Assembly (NCBI GenBank): GCA_963931925.1 | Contig: OZ007581.1 | Coordinates: 29,726,198-29,790,197, forward strand | Reading direction: 5' to 3' | Length of the DNA stretch: 64,000 nucleotides | DNA from: Onchidella celtica | Taxonomy: Eukaryota > Mollusca > Gastropoda > Systellommatophora > Onchidiidae | Shown: positions 36,401 through 51,400 of the stretch, one piece after another | How the letters are laid out: the number at the start of each line of letters is the position of its first letter | How positions within the stretch are numbered: position 1 is the first letter of the stretch | Program-made: the position numbers and the translations under genes | The notes under the pieces: model-generated | The model's input: the letters and a program-made list of their open reading frames with translations, nothing else | What the model was told of the DNA's origin: nothing | The model's database searches: none

Positions 36401-39400
36401 TGCTGTCTGGAAATATCACAACAATAGAATAAAATGGATACTCTTATTCCATTACCTCTTGTTGTCTCCTTCCTCCACTTTTTTTTTCTTTCTATCTCTG
36501 TTTGGAAAATTTAAGAAAGGGGTTTCTTCCTAAATAGAATAATGTCTATAAGACAAGACTTTTAGGGTACTTAAATGACCAAGTAACTTTTTCGGAAACT
36601 GGCCACAAGCTGACATTAGTCACAAGCAAAAACTCTTTTGTTTATGTGTTTTGACTACAATTGCTACCATCATATTTTTATCTTGTATGTAAAGTCACAC
36701 ATTTTTTTTAAAAAGAGGACATTGCCGTATTGTTATTTTGTCCTTCACTATCACTGTATCAGTGCTATTGTTGTTGTTTAATAAATATTTGACAGAATCA
36801 TTCACCTTTACTGTTAAATTCCTTGCCCAGTTACTCCTATTGGTCAGTGAGTCGTACATTGTGTCCAGTTGACAAGACACACAGGAAGCACATTGCCAAA
36901 AATCAGCTGATCTACATCACTGTGTCGAGCATGTCTAATGTCACTCGAGGCTTCAACCTGAGCGCATCCAGGGTGAAGGATTTTGAACTGAAGTAGGTTG
37001 AAATTATGTAACTATACTTTTGTCACAAACTTTTTTCCCTCTTTGATTTTGATGTCTGCAGTGTGCCTGTGACTTATCACTCAGGAAATATGGTTTGGGC
37101 ATCATGTGCTCTTTATTATACTATCAGTACTCTGCAATCAGTTTCTGAAGTTTTTTTTCTAAAAATTCTGAAATTTTGAATGTCCGTTCCATATTTTTGA
37201 GATTGTTATATCACTCATCATCATCATCATCATCATTGCCTTTCTCACCCTGGATCAGGGTATAGGCCACCAACAAACACTTTCCATCCCTCTCTATCAT
37301 GGGCCAGCCTCTTTACATTATTCCTACAGTCATAAAAAATTGGTGGCGTTAAAGAAATCAGCCAAAACTTGATGCATGGGCTTCTGAAGTTCAGAGTTAT
37401 TCTGTAATTTTCTTAGTTTTATCTATTTCAGCTTTTACAACAACTTTTGAACAAAAGTCCAAATGATTTTATCCTCCTTCAGGTAGAAAATAAGAATGAA
37501 CAAATTTTGAGAATGATCATTATCAGTTTCGGTGATTGGCACTTTATTTCAAGAAACATGCTGTACATTTTATTAAAGGAGGACTTTTTTTGAAGATAGA
37601 TATTACTTTTGAACCTAGTTCATGTTTGGTGTAAGTTTAATTGCACAAAACGCAGTGAATGAATGAGATTGTGAAATAAAACTATATTCAGTTTACTACA
37701 AAAAAAGGGAAGAAATTTAGAATATTTTCACTCCCTTGTGAAACTATGGTTTACGGCTGACACATACCTTAAAAACATAATCTTATTTTGTTGTATTTCT
37801 AAACAGGCATGATGAACCAAGAACATTTGAACTGTCGGCTCCTCGCCCTGAATATGTCATGTACACCTTCCCGAAAGATGTGTCATCAGTGATGCTTAGA
37901 GTGTCCTCCCCTTCACACACGTGCATGACAGTGTCAGTCCAGAAAATCAAGGTTTATTGATTGACATCTGTCATAGTCTGTTGTCCCTCCCTCAACCATC
38001 TTCATTTATGAAGACTTGTGGCCAAAGGGATATATATTGAAAATAAATTTGGCCTTCCATAAAGAATGTGTTCTTTATCATCCTTCTAATGCTGATCACA
38101 TGTTCCAATGGTTTATACTGCTTTGTATGTGAACATTTCTAATGTATCAGTAAAATGTTTATAGAATAGATATATCTGAGTAAAAATATTTTTGAAGTTA
38201 ATACTTTTTTAATTAGATTTATAAATCTCAGAATTTTTGGGGCAAGGCAACCTGTGTTTGACTACCACAGATTAAACTTCTGGCAGAGTTCTCATGTAGG
38301 AGTAGACAGTGTCTAGGACAAGTGTCACATACCAGTTAGGCCATTGATTGAGATGATAAAAATATAGGGCCTATAGAACTTGGTGTCATTCTGTAGAAAT
38401 TTTTCATTGAAAAAAAACACAAAATCTGCTGGGGGGTTGCAACAAGGCTTGGAGCAAAGTTAAAATATGGCAACAAAAAAAAAAGGGGGGGGGGGGGGGG
38501 GAGAGAAAAGACGTTTTAAGTTGCAGAGCCTCACTGTAGAAACAATAGAGAAGCAAAATCACAAAAGAATTAGAATGGAAAAAACAAGCTTTCGGTCGTG
38601 GTAGACCTGCATTGGGCCAAAAAAAAAAGTAAAACTGAAGTAAAAATTTTTTTAAATTAAAACATTTGTTTAGAATAACACTGGCCATCTTTACATTAAG
38701 AGTAAGGAAGAAGGTCTCAAAAAGTCCATTTAAGGTCTGTTTTGAAGGTGAGAACAATAATCAGTACCAACTGCCTTTAGGAATTTATAACCTGGTCTCA
38801 CAAGAACAACAAACTGACTTAATAATGTTATCTTTTAATTTTTTTTATTTTTTTTATTTGCTTGTCCTAGTGCCCTGTGTTTGATCTGGAGACAAATGTG
38901 GAGTTTGAAGGAGTGTACCAGACCATGTCCACGCAAGCGTTCATGTTTCTTGAGGTAAGGACAGTCATAAATACTTTATTATTTAGAGATGATGAACAGT
39001 TTTAGTTTACTAATGTAAAGCATCTATGCCCATGGAGAAATGAAGATTGTCACAATGTCAGATCTGTGGCTACAAGAGAATTCTTATGAAAATGGTTCTA
39101 GTTTATCAAGAGCTTTTGTAGACATGGAGTAAAGTTTCCTGTGGAGTTTTTGTGTTAAGTCTTTGATTTTACTCTGTTATGGAAATAATGTTTTGTTTGT
39201 TATAAGTTTTGATCAAGAATCTTCAATGTGCAAAGGCAAGACAGAATTTAAAAAAATAATAAAGCAATTATTGCACTGCCCTGTAAAAAAATAATTGCTT
39301 TATTATTTTTTTTAATTCTATGAGACAGAATGACAAATATTTGACTCTAGCTTTATTAATATAATCCAACTAATATCAATTAGCAGTTGATATTATTGAA

Positions 39401-42400
39401 AATTAGTTAGAAACCCTAAATAATTCACACAAACACTCTGTCCTGCTGTCCCTTTCCTCTTCCAAATTTTGAACCACTGTTCCGGCTGGACATGGACGCT
39501 ACATGTTGAACCGTGAAAATAACATTCGTTACAGTTGCCCAGACCCTCTCATGAGTTAACAGTTCATTTATTTTTACTTGTCGCAGATTATTCCTCTGTT
39601 GAGCCTCATTGTGTGCTCTTTTGTAGCTACAAATGTATGCAACCATACTTCAGTCCTGTGTGTCAAGTTTCAGAGATATCCATTCAATAGTTTTTGAATC
39701 CATTGATTGTAAAGAGGTTTTCTTGAATTTTTTTAATGCAGATTTACAATCAAATATAATATAACAATAATATAGTAAAACCTATGCAACCGTTAGTTGT
39801 TGTTTTTTTTAATCTACTTTTTATTTTTCCCTTGAACAGAAAGCAGATTATGAGAAACTGGGAGGATTTTACCTGGTGTTTACAGTCAAGCCTGATAATA
39901 AAGACTGTGAAGGCTACCTGAGAATTACCAAGCTTCTGCCACCCAATCGTGTATCTGACACAGTTAAAAATGTGACCGTGGAAATCATAGGAACCATTTC
40001 AAGTATGGAATGAGATGAACTTTTTCGTTTGATTCAAGCAATAATGATTAATGATAATAATAATAGTCCGTTTATCGAGCGCCTGCCTCCACAAAGTGAC
40101 CATGTTGAAGATATTGCAATTATATGAATTTCATTAAAGTTACAAATTTCAAACTTGTTTTTATCAATTGAGAATATTGGTCTTAAAACATTTTGGCTCC
40201 GACCTCTTGATATATGTGAGCAAGCCTCACTAACCTCAACAGAAGTCGCAATTTTTCAGTTTTGAGTTATGAATTTCACCATAAATTATGAAATCTCATC
40301 TTTAATTTGGTGTAAATATTATTGCATGCTCCTTTTTATCGCAAAGTTCTGGCTTTTTAAAGTCAAAAACGGAATTACCTTCAGGGAAATCGCCATTAAA
40401 GATGAGGAACAATTTTTACTCTCCGTGAGATGGGTGGCCATACTATTTCACTGGCAGCGGTTACAGAACTTGCGGCTTTGAAATTTTGCATGTATATATG
40501 CCAGTATAAATGATATTCACCCTGTGAAAATTTTGTGACAGTAGGTTTGTTAATTTTGAAGTTATAGGGAGTTCAATGAACCCCAATATAGCTGTGATAT
40601 TTGATGTCAAAGGCAAAATTAGAGACATTAAAAGCAATATTTATCATATCTTGAGGCTGATGTTAGACCTAATTTTTTCACAGAATGTAGAAAAATGATT
40701 AACTTCAAGTATAGACCAAAATAAAAAAAATCATTAAAAAATCGGATATTTATTTTTCATCATGATTTTCTCCGTTTGGTCCAGTGCAACTTCCGTTGAG
40801 GTTAGTGGGGCTTTCTCACATATAGTATTGACTTTTAAAGTAAGTTTTCAAAAATGAACCAGAACGAATGATAAATAATGTAGCTATTATTAAAGTTTGG
40901 ACATTTTTTAAAGTGAACGAGAATGAATTGTTACAGTTTCAATTCCTCTCTTCCTATACAGGCTCTCAGTATTACAAGGCTACATTTGCTGCAGTTGGAG
41001 TTTTTCTGGCATTTTACCTAGTAGCCTTCATCATTGGTGTAGTTTTTACAGGCTGGTGAGTTATTTAAAGCAGAGAGAAACTAAGTTTAATTATTATAAG
41101 CCTATCAGTGTTTTTGAAAGTGTAGGTCACAAAGTTGTCAGCAGTGTGGCATTGACATGCCCTGTGTTTTTCCAATTCCAAAATGTGTTTTTTTAACTTT
41201 TTATTTGTTGATTTTTAAAATTATAACTTACTAGACTCCAAAATTTGTTGAGACATATGTTATGTGGGTCCTGATTACTCAAAACAACGAAGAAGTGTTA
41301 ATACTCCAACTTTAACAGACGTAATGGGATATTGCTGAAATGCTAATGCTATTAGATGGGTTGTGAAAAAAATTACATGAGAATCACAGCATCAGATGAC
41401 AATTGCAGGAAGTGAGAGGATTAGGGGGTAACACAGAACAAGAGTGGTGTAAGTGCCAGGGCCAGCAGCTTGCAGCCCATAAATTTTGCTTCACATTAGC
41501 ACAATAGGCACTGCCCACACCGCAACCTAGCGGGATGCAGCGAGCCGTGCCTAGCGTGCTTGTGTCGAGCAAAGTTATATGTGTGGCTAGCCACCAGCCT
41601 GGCTCTTACACCAGTCCCGCTCTATTTCACACCTAACATGGTTTCGAATGTACGGGATCTTTGACCATGTAAAGTTACAAAGTTTTGGCACTGTGTACAA
41701 TTTTAGTAATGGAATGGAATGGCATGAGACTTCTTTAATTTTTTAATTTTTGTTCCTTTGTTTGAAAAGACATAGTCAGCAGAACCAATAGCTAAGCTCT
41801 TGAAACCACCAGGTTAACAGTGGAATTGAGTTGTTGGAAGTCTCTTAGTGGTTATTTGACAGGTGGCTAAATAGTATGATAGTTTGAGAAGTTGTTGAAG
41901 AAATGAATATTCCTGGCACTTCTGTCAGTTGTTCACAGTGAAAGCCGTGTGGTAAACTAGTGTAATTTGGATTTAAGACATCATTCAGGAGATGCAAACA
42001 AACTGCATAACATTCTTTATCATACTTAACTCTTTCAGGACATATCGCCGATTTGTCGGTGCCAGTGAAAAACACATTTGGGCATATTTGCCAATTTATA
42101 ACATTTTACTTTACTATCAATACATTTTTTTTCTGTAAGCGTTTTTCTGAACCATGCTGTTTTTTCCCAAAGTAGGAAAAAATTAATTACGTCCAGGCTT
42201 GACCGAAGCCCCTACCACTGACGTCCTGAAAGAGTTAATGGTTTCGATATTTTGAAAAAAAATAGCTCTTTGTTTTAAGAACTTAACCCCCACCATCTAA
42301 AATAACCCGCGGGCTGACGAGGTATACAAGCATACCAAATATCTCTGTTTTGTTTTAAAAAGTTGAGTTATGATAGTTTACCATGTGGCCTTCAAAATGA

Positions 42401-45400
42401 ATACCCTACCACAGAAACATGAAAATCATCACTAACCACCTGTCCCATGATTGGCTGAGCAGAAATTCCTGGCAACTCTGTTGTCCGTTTGAGTCAGAGA
42501 GAGAAAGTATTTCATGCAGACAGATAATTTTGTTATCTGTGTCATTTCTTACAGTGGACTGCACAAGGGTTTGGATGACCTGACAGAACAGGAAAGAGGT
42601 GAGCAAAGTTTTTTGAAATTTTTGTTCTCCAGTGAAGCAAATTACCCCAAGTTGTATGGAATACCAGTATTATTATCAGCCAATTGTTTTACAGTCCTTT
42701 TTCCTCTGCAGTGATACAAATTGCCCCAGTTGTACAAAATACCAATAGTATCATCAGCCAATCGTTTTACAGACCTTTTCCCTCTGCAGTGATACAAATT
42801 GCCCCAGTTGTACAAAATACCAATAGTATCATCAGCCAATTGTTTTACAGTCCTTTTCCCTCCGCAGTGATACAAATTGCCCCAGTTGTACAAAATACCA
42901 ATAGTATCATCAGCCAATCGTTTTACAGTCCTTTTCCCTCCGCAGTGATACAAATTGCCCCAGTTGTACAAAATACCAATAGTATCATCAGCCAGTTGTT
43001 TTACAGTTCTTTTCCCTCTGCAGTGATACAAATTACCCCAAGTTGTACAAAATACCAACAGTATGGTCAGCCAGTCGTTTTACAGCCCTTTATCATATGT
43101 AGTGATACAAATTACCCCAAGTTGTACAGAATACCAATAGTAATTTCAGCCAGCCGTTTTAAAGTCCTTTTCCATCTCTGCAGTGATACACAATCCCCCA
43201 AGTTGTATGGGATACCAGTAGTATTATCAGCCAGTCATTTTACAGTCCTTTTTTTCATCTGCAGTGATACAAATTACCCCAAGTTGTACGGAATACCAGT
43301 AATATTATCAGCCCGTCGTTTTGCAGTCCTTTTTAATCGTACCATGCATTCTGCAATAGGCTAGGAAAGAAAAAGGAAAGTTTCTCCATGTATATCGTTG
43401 GTGTCGTGGCCAAACCACATGTCTGGCGGAAACTAAATTTTGCAGGACAAGGAGAAAATCTATTCTACTACAAACTGATTGACAGAAGAGATTTGTTTTC
43501 AACACTGAATATTAGGAAACTATATTTAATACTGTGTGCCTTGATGGCTGGTGTGTAGGTGGCGTAATAGTTATGCACTTGGGAAATTGTGCATGGTTTC
43601 TTCGGTGGACCAGCTGCTAGCCACGCTTTAGGAGCAAAACGAAACCACAAGCCCATTCTGCGCATGACAAGTTGCAGAGCAAGCACATTCTGCGCATGAG
43701 CTGGCCATTGGTCAGCGGCGTTTTTTGCATGATCTCATGCGGTATGTGCATGACAGAAAGCTGGTGGGCATGTCAGGGGCATCATGGGCCTTACAAAAGT
43801 TCATCATGTCTCAAGATTTTATTTTGTAGGGTCATCTAATATTGCAATGGTTGATGGTTTTCCTTATCCTGACTTGAAGGGCCAAAAAAGTGAAAATTTG
43901 AATTTCCTGAGATAGATACTTTGTCCACGACAACAACGATATCTTACTGATGCTGTAGTTGCTTGTTTTATTCCGCTTTTATAAAAAAAATCAAAGTGAA
44001 ATCGCCTTGCTTGTTCTCGCTGGGCAATATTTACAGAGACAGAATGTAGAATCTGTGGATTGTAGCCTATTGATTTGTGTCCATGGGTGAAAGTTGTCCG
44101 GATTATTCCGGATTTTCAGTTTTCATTCCTAAAAAAAAATCTTCGGTTTTCAAAAATTTTCGCCACCACCATGAGTATGACCCGGGGATGTATAATACCA
44201 TTATTCATTGAAACGGACCCTATCAAGGCTAAACGCACCGGATCTCCACTCCCCACACAAAGCATTGTGCTAGTACCCAGACGCGTTAGTACTAATGCAG
44301 GCTTTGAGTGAGGAACAGGCCTGTTGGATGACCATGTGTAATGCAATGCAGTACTAAAGTAGGCCTGACTAACTCACACTTGTGTTGTTCAGACTGGGTT
44401 GTGATGATTACCTGGTGATGTCATTTGCTATTTATAGCTATTCCTGTACTCTTCTTCCCAAGACATAGTAGACTGTTACACTGTGTCTTGGGTTCTTCTT
44501 TTCAAGACTGGGGGACACCGACTAGCCAGATTCGGGTTATACATGTATCATTATTATCATAAGAAAGAGTGTGTTGACTGTGATAGGACATTGTTTTGTG
44601 ACTTTTATTGGAAATATTGATAGGACACTTACATTATTATAATCAATAATAAAATAAAATAATAATAAGCAAAGGAAACTGGCAATATTCACTAAAGAAT
44701 ATTAGGGACAAAATGGTTGATTGCTGGCTGAAGCACAGACTGGGACTCACTGACCTGAGGTAAATGTTTTATCGCCAGCCTATATTTCACTGACAATTTC
44801 AGTTTCAGGAATGAACCTTTTGGAAATTCCAGGTTTCTGAACCTTTAGTTACTTTCACCCAAGTTTGTGTCAAACGCTGGAATGCTTGCTTTTTATTTAT
44901 TTAATTATTTATTTTTTTATATTTTCTTTTGATTCAGCGGGAAAGCACAGCAATTCTTGTATCTGTTACACATTTGCATTTGCTTTGTTCTTATTGCTTT
45001 ATGGCTCAGGCTGCAACTTTATACTATAGGGAAGAAGAGATGAGAGAAAAGTTAAAAAAAAACAAAAAAGATTGAAACATATGTACAAATAAAAAATTAA
45101 TGATAAAGTCAGAAAAGGCAAAAAACTGAGTTAAAATGCAAGAAAATAAAATATGAAATAGAAATGTATGTTACACACATGTCGTGACCTAGAGTTTTAC
45201 TATAGAAAAGCAGGGAGCTGATCTTTTTACCTTAATGTAGATCAAGAGACCCTAGGCTAGATGGTTAATCAAGATAATGCGGTATATCGAGCTAATATTA
45301 TTATAAATGACCCCCAACATCCCCTGAACAAGGAATAAATAAGATATGTAAGAAGTTTAAGGCTGTTGTCAAAGAAAACTAAAACTGAGCGCTACTTTAA

Positions 45401-48400
45401 ATCGTTTATTCCATCATCAACTAGGATGTTACAATAATGTCGTCATCTTGATCGTAATCTGTTGAATTATGTCCTGCGTGTCAGGTCAATGTGTTTTAGT
45501 TAGGGAAGCATATTGTGTGCACTGTTAATTTTGTTAATTTAGTTAATTTATCAGTGTGTGTGTATATATGTGTGTGTGCGCGCTATGTATCATACTTTCT
45601 GCTTCTGTAACTGTATTGTTATGTATTCAATGATCCAAACAAATTTCCTTGTACAAGGACGAATAAAATTTATCTTATCTTATCTTATCTTATCTTATGT
45701 GCACATGCATGTGATGAGGTGTGACAGTATAGCAGGACAGATAATTATGTCTTGTGAACAAACTTCAGATTAGCACAGATCAAAAGACTTGAGGATAGAT
45801 GGTTTACAGAGTAATGCTGTATAGATTGTCTAGGGTAACTTTGCTTGATGTAAAATTTGTTCATTTACACATCAATTCTCATTAAGTTCACTCAGTTAGC
45901 AGTCCGATCTCAAGAACATTTCCATGCATGACAACAATTAGGAGCTTTTATTTTTTATCTGTTATGTTGGTCTTTTGCCTTTCTACTCAGATGCTGATCT
46001 TTAGCGATGCAGACAGAAATTCATTCTGTTTTTAATATTTAGTGTTAAAATCTGGTAAACACTGAGAAATCCAGCTGAAAAAAAAGTCATTTTTCAGCAT
46101 TTGTTGCAGAATGCATCACACTCAGAATTTCTCTTTACAGAAATTGTTCGACACCTGTTTCAACGCAGTATGCAAAATGTTGCCAATGGTATGGATGAAG
46201 CGCATGCATATTTAATTCGACTGTCCCAGTTCACAAAGCACATTTGATGATAAGTTTAACAAGCATCATGCACGCAAGTGGAAACGAATTTCACTGATGC
46301 AAAATTTTTCTGTTCACCTTTGAAATAAATGATAAATTCTAGCCTGAAAGTTTTGCCATTTTCTGAAAATCAAAAATGAAAATGATTAAATCTTTAAGTT
46401 GGAGATGGATTTAATATGAAAATCCACTACAAGATTTTGTGGTAGATGCTTAATGCGGTTATTAATTAATTTTTACCAACAGGTTGTTCTTCCATGAATG
46501 GGGAATGCCTTAAGTAGAAATAAGGCATGTGCTTATCTAATTCATCAACTTCTTCACTAATGTGATAATTATCACTCCGCTTTTCACTAACAATGCATGG
46601 TACAGTGAAGTCATAAGAAGATGTCATTCTCAATGAAATGCGAAGTAGAATTCAAAGAGATGACTGGCTTTAAAATCACGAAGTATAGTTTTCAGAACAA
46701 AGTGACTGTCAGGAAATGGGAATGGCAATGAAATTTCCTAGGAGATTACTAAAGCTCTTAAAGTAGTGTTCAAATCACTACACCTGACAAAATTAGTTTG
46801 AGCATAGTGATTGGATGTGACAAAAAACCTGAGGGACCAACAATCAGATGGAAGATGATATTAGTATTACTCAGAGAAATGGCCTAAATGTTGTCTTTCG
46901 AGGCAGTGGACACTACTTTTTACTATTCAGAGGCCAGTTTTGAGAAACTGTAGCTCTGTCTTAATATTATCTCTCAAATACCTTTTTTTTTTTTTTATCA
47001 ACATACTGTAGTAGATATGAATTTATCCACAATCAAATTGAATGCTGTCAAAATGTAAGTGTTCAAAGTTTGACATGACAAATGTTTATTGTCATGTTAT
47101 AGTGTTTTACCAATGTTGGCTTTGACATCATGAAGCAGGGAAAGTGAAAAATGGGTATGGAAAATAATTTAAACATACCACATGTACAATACCATCTATT
47201 AAAATTTGCTAAATGTTAGTTGTTATCCGTGAAGCAAAATCTGAGTGATGTATGCCAGAAGTTTTACAACAAAATAACTTAAGATCAGAGCAGTTTTGTG
47301 TTCAGAACGGAAAGGTGATGATGACATTCTTGTTCATACTCAAGAGAACTGTAGTTTCGAAACCTCGGCATGCCTTTGTCATCCTTCACGGCTCAAGGAT
47401 TTCCACTGATTTGTGAATTCCAACGTTTTGGCTGTTTCTCCTGCTCACACTGTGTGTAGAAACAAACATGTATGCTCCATGCACAAAGGCCTATCCTGTG
47501 AGCCATATGGTTCTTATGGAATGCAGTGGTTTTAAGAAATTTCCACTTTGAATTCTGGTCATTAAAATTCTGAGGAGTTGTGCAGAATTCTTTCATACTG
47601 TAAAAAACATCAGATCTTGAAAAGCTGAAGAAATATTTTTATATCATATTATATGACTTGAAGTATTCAGAAGTACTGCATTACCTTTTGTTCTTCGACG
47701 TCTGCATCTGGTGCAGTTTCTGCATTTCATTATTCATGATTGGGAAAAGTAAAATCAGGTAATATCTTGTTCGGTTTGATACTCATAATAGCAAGTGTGC
47801 TTATACAGCTCATTCTGTTAAAGGAATATATAGATAGAGGGACTTGCATTGTATTCACATATAACACAAAGATTGCGAATCACAATGACGTGCAAATTGC
47901 AAGGCTTTTTGTTTCCTTTCGAAGGGCTTCTTGAATCTTCTTTCAGGGAAACCCAGCTGTCTGCTGTATTCTTTTCTATAAAAGGGAAGATTGTTTTCTA
48001 TCATTATTATGCTAATATTGAAGGAATTGTTATATTCCACAATCCTAATAATGGAAAGGACTGTTGTAAGTTTTCTTGGTAACGTTGAAAGACTTATTTG
48101 ATTTCAGTAGCATCAATAAAATTATTGTCTTTCACCACAGTGTCACTTGAAGCTTTGCAGTATCACAGTAATATTGGAAGTGTATGCAGGTTAATGTTAC
48201 TGACATGTTTGTTTGTGTTTCAGTGAATTTAATTACCTTTTTTGTAACAGCCAATATGCGTATCCATATCAACCCGAACTTCCCCCGTGCCAGTCGTCAT
48301 CCAGCAAGGAGAGGGGAACGGGAAGGTCTCATACCTCAACAAGGTTTTTTTTCGCCTCCATCACTATATTACTTCTTCTTGTTGTAGTCCCAGTGTTTCT

Positions 48401-51400
48401 AGCCTAGCACTTTTATTTTCTTCTGTCTGTGGTTTTGGTGTCCCAGTTATTAATACTCACAAACTATTGGGCAGTTAGCCATGCTTTTGTATGTGGTCAA
48501 TGTGTGAGGGGGCAGTTAATGCAAGTTGGCTTTCTTCTGTTTTACCATGACAAAAGATAAGTTTGCCAGTTTGTATGGTAGCTCATAAGCTTAGGTGAGG
48601 TGCATACTAGCGGATTTCGATTGGCTGACTAGTTGACAATTCAGTTTTCATGAGGTTCAGTGCACCAGCCAATTCATAGGATCTCATTAAATATTGAGAC
48701 TTCACCATCTGACTATTTGGCTGATCAATATCAGCTGATGTGCACCTTGACTAATGCATGCCTTGGTAATGATTAATTTAACATGTTCTTTTTTCTTGGC
48801 AAATACTTTTCTTTGGTTTTGTACTTGTTTTAATTCCTTATTAGTCCTGGAGGGAAAAGCAAGGGGGGTTAGCATTATATTTCTACAGGGACAGGGTGTC
48901 CACGGAAGTTGGAAGTAAGTCAGAATTTGTATGCCGGATAGAAAAGTATTTCATATAGTTCGACATTTGAAACAAATAACAAGAAAACTGCAATAAATTC
49001 AGAAATGAGATTTAACAAATCTGAGTTGTTTTTCCCAGAAAAGGTTTTCAGTTGGTGTGTTATCTGTTGGCCCTAACTTGTTTTTTCTTTGCTCACATTT
49101 CTTTTGACATAATAAATAATTTGTCTCATAACATCTTTTATGTTGATCTCCTAACTATTAACTAGTGATGAAACACAGCCTTCTAACTTATAGGGTTCGT
49201 AGTGGACCTTGAAAATCATGAAAAATCCTGAACAGGAAAGGCAGCGGAGGGACTGGCAGAAATTTTTGGCAAGTCCAATCTGGCCTGCAGGTCGCAGGTT
49301 GCCCATGTTTGGTCTAAGACGATAGACAAATTAACCTCAGTGATCATTTTTCACAGTTTACATGTGGAATGAACTACATGTATTTTCATATTCTGTTCTT
49401 AGTAAGCCCTTAAGTATTTCTTGCTTAAATTGATTTTATTACGAGTCCATTAAGTATTTCTTTGCTTAAATTGATTTTATTACAAGTCCATACTGTGCTA
49501 TCAGTGAACATTTTTGGAATTTCCATTTCTTTTAAGTTAAGATTTTTAAACACTTTTTTTTTTCTGTGCACTGTCATTAGATTCCACTGTATGCTCAAGT
49601 TTAAATTTCTGCCAGGTAGTTTGGAATCATGCTAGATTATTTCCTATGAAAAAGTTCTTCTTCCTGTTTGTTAAAAACAAGTTTGTAAAATTATTCCTGA
49701 ATGTTAAGGATATTTTTGTGGCCGTAAAGCATAACGCACAAAGAAATTGTTTAAATTGTAGAGTACTCACAACAAAAGTAAGTATATTTGTCTTTAAATG
49801 TAATGAACGGGGTAGAGAAGAAAAAAAGAAAAAAACTTGTAGAGAGGAGTTTTATTGAATTTCATAGTTTGAACAATTCCAAGAAACTAGGACAGGAGGA
49901 AATAACTCTTGGTCAGTGAAAGAGTTGTGATGCATGTTTCTTATGCATTGATCATGAGATGTTTATCTTGAACAAGGTTTCATAATTTTTGGTCTGGTAA
50001 TCACAAAGTTTTCTAGCTCTGTTATAGTATGATACTGGCTTTGCATGCTGCCTTTGTACTTTCACTTATCTTGCAGAGTCGATGTTTTGTTTTGTTTCCT
50101 AAGGCATCTCACAGTAATAATTGCAAGATGGTACATTGTATTTGTACTGTATACATTTCCAGCTTACTTGACTAACCATATCTGTTTTTCCACTGATGTC
50201 TTATCTTGTTTCATAAGCAACCAATTTGTCAAGCTCATAAGAAACTGCCCTATTTGGAGTTAGGCAGTTTGCATTCTTTGTTGTTATCGTTTCACTGAAT
50301 CCAGATTACATACATTTAGTTTGAACTGAATAGGAGCCCTTAAACAGCAAAGCTGATCTCCTAAAAAGCAGGACACCAAACTGCTAAGGTCAAAAGTGAG
50401 ATGGGCATGAGTGTAGGTCTAATGGTTTTTCTACAGTGCAAATTGCCAAATCCAACACTTCTTACCAGTTATGTCAAAACGGTTTTTTTATTTCTCCTGT
50501 CAAGTGATGAAAAATGGGTAAGGCAAATTGCTTATGAGCATAACGACATTCAATATTTTGAAGACACTATACAAATGCTTATGGAACTGAGTTGTCAAAA
50601 GAGGTATTTTCCCAGGCTTTCACACTTTTAGCAATAAATTTCTGTTTTGTAGATGTTTACATCCTAGTTCCTACTATTCTGTGGTACTGAATGACATAAT
50701 TATATCAGAAGAAGTGTTTCTTCTGTTTTCAGTTTGTCATTTGTCATTTCAAATTAACCATTCTGTATGGTAATCAAACTTTGCATTATGCCTGCTTAGT
50801 ATTTGGCAGGACACTACAATGAGATGGTGAGGTGGTAGTCTCTTCAGTTGGGGGGAGGTTTGAGAAGGAAGTGACTCTGCAGCTATTTATGACACTGTAA
50901 TGGCTCCTGAAGCCCAGTCTGGCTTTGCAGAGTGACAAGCAGATTGGGCACTGAAAGTCAGTTTGTGCCACAGGAATGGACAGGGCTGTGTGAGCACCGT
51001 TCTTGTGTGTTCTGTGCCTGGCTGTGACATGCCCATTCCAGAGATGAGGATGCTTTCTGTATGAGAGCACGCCACTGCCCTGGATTTTGGAATGTACAAT
51101 GTGGCAAAATAATCTGATTTCCTGACATCATTGAGGGAGAATCATTTTCATTTGATCATTGTAGATTATTTGAACCCTTTTAACTACTGAAATTGTGAAA
51201 GCTAGAGTTTCTCAGATCCAGTTTATATTGGGATGCTTGTATTTCAGATATTTTGATGGTTAATATGAATTTAAATCAGGCTATTGAACTGTACCCAAAA
51301 GCTAGTACATGTAATGGAGAACCAAAGCCTGTTACTGATGGAGCATTAAAGGGTTAACAGCAGTGCTGTTTCAGTATTGAAGGGGTTAATTCCTATATGT

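Noticed and set aside
40040..40080. Reverse LINE tail (AATAATAATAGTCCG ... ATCGAGCGCC)
   Set aside because: Resembles the ATT-repeat tail at 17837-17850 but is too short to distinguish from a simple repeat.
42642..43364. Long open frames of 226 codons (plus) and 138 codons (minus)
   Set aside because: Both are produced by a 78-base minisatellite whose unit is a multiple of three; no domain and no splice context.
50786..51099. Minus-strand frame with [20 protein letters not shown], resembling a C2H2 finger
   Set aside because: Similar motifs occur in LINE-associated relics, but there is only one imperfect finger, no exon signals, and it lies antisense in a SIDT intron; too weak to list as a gene.
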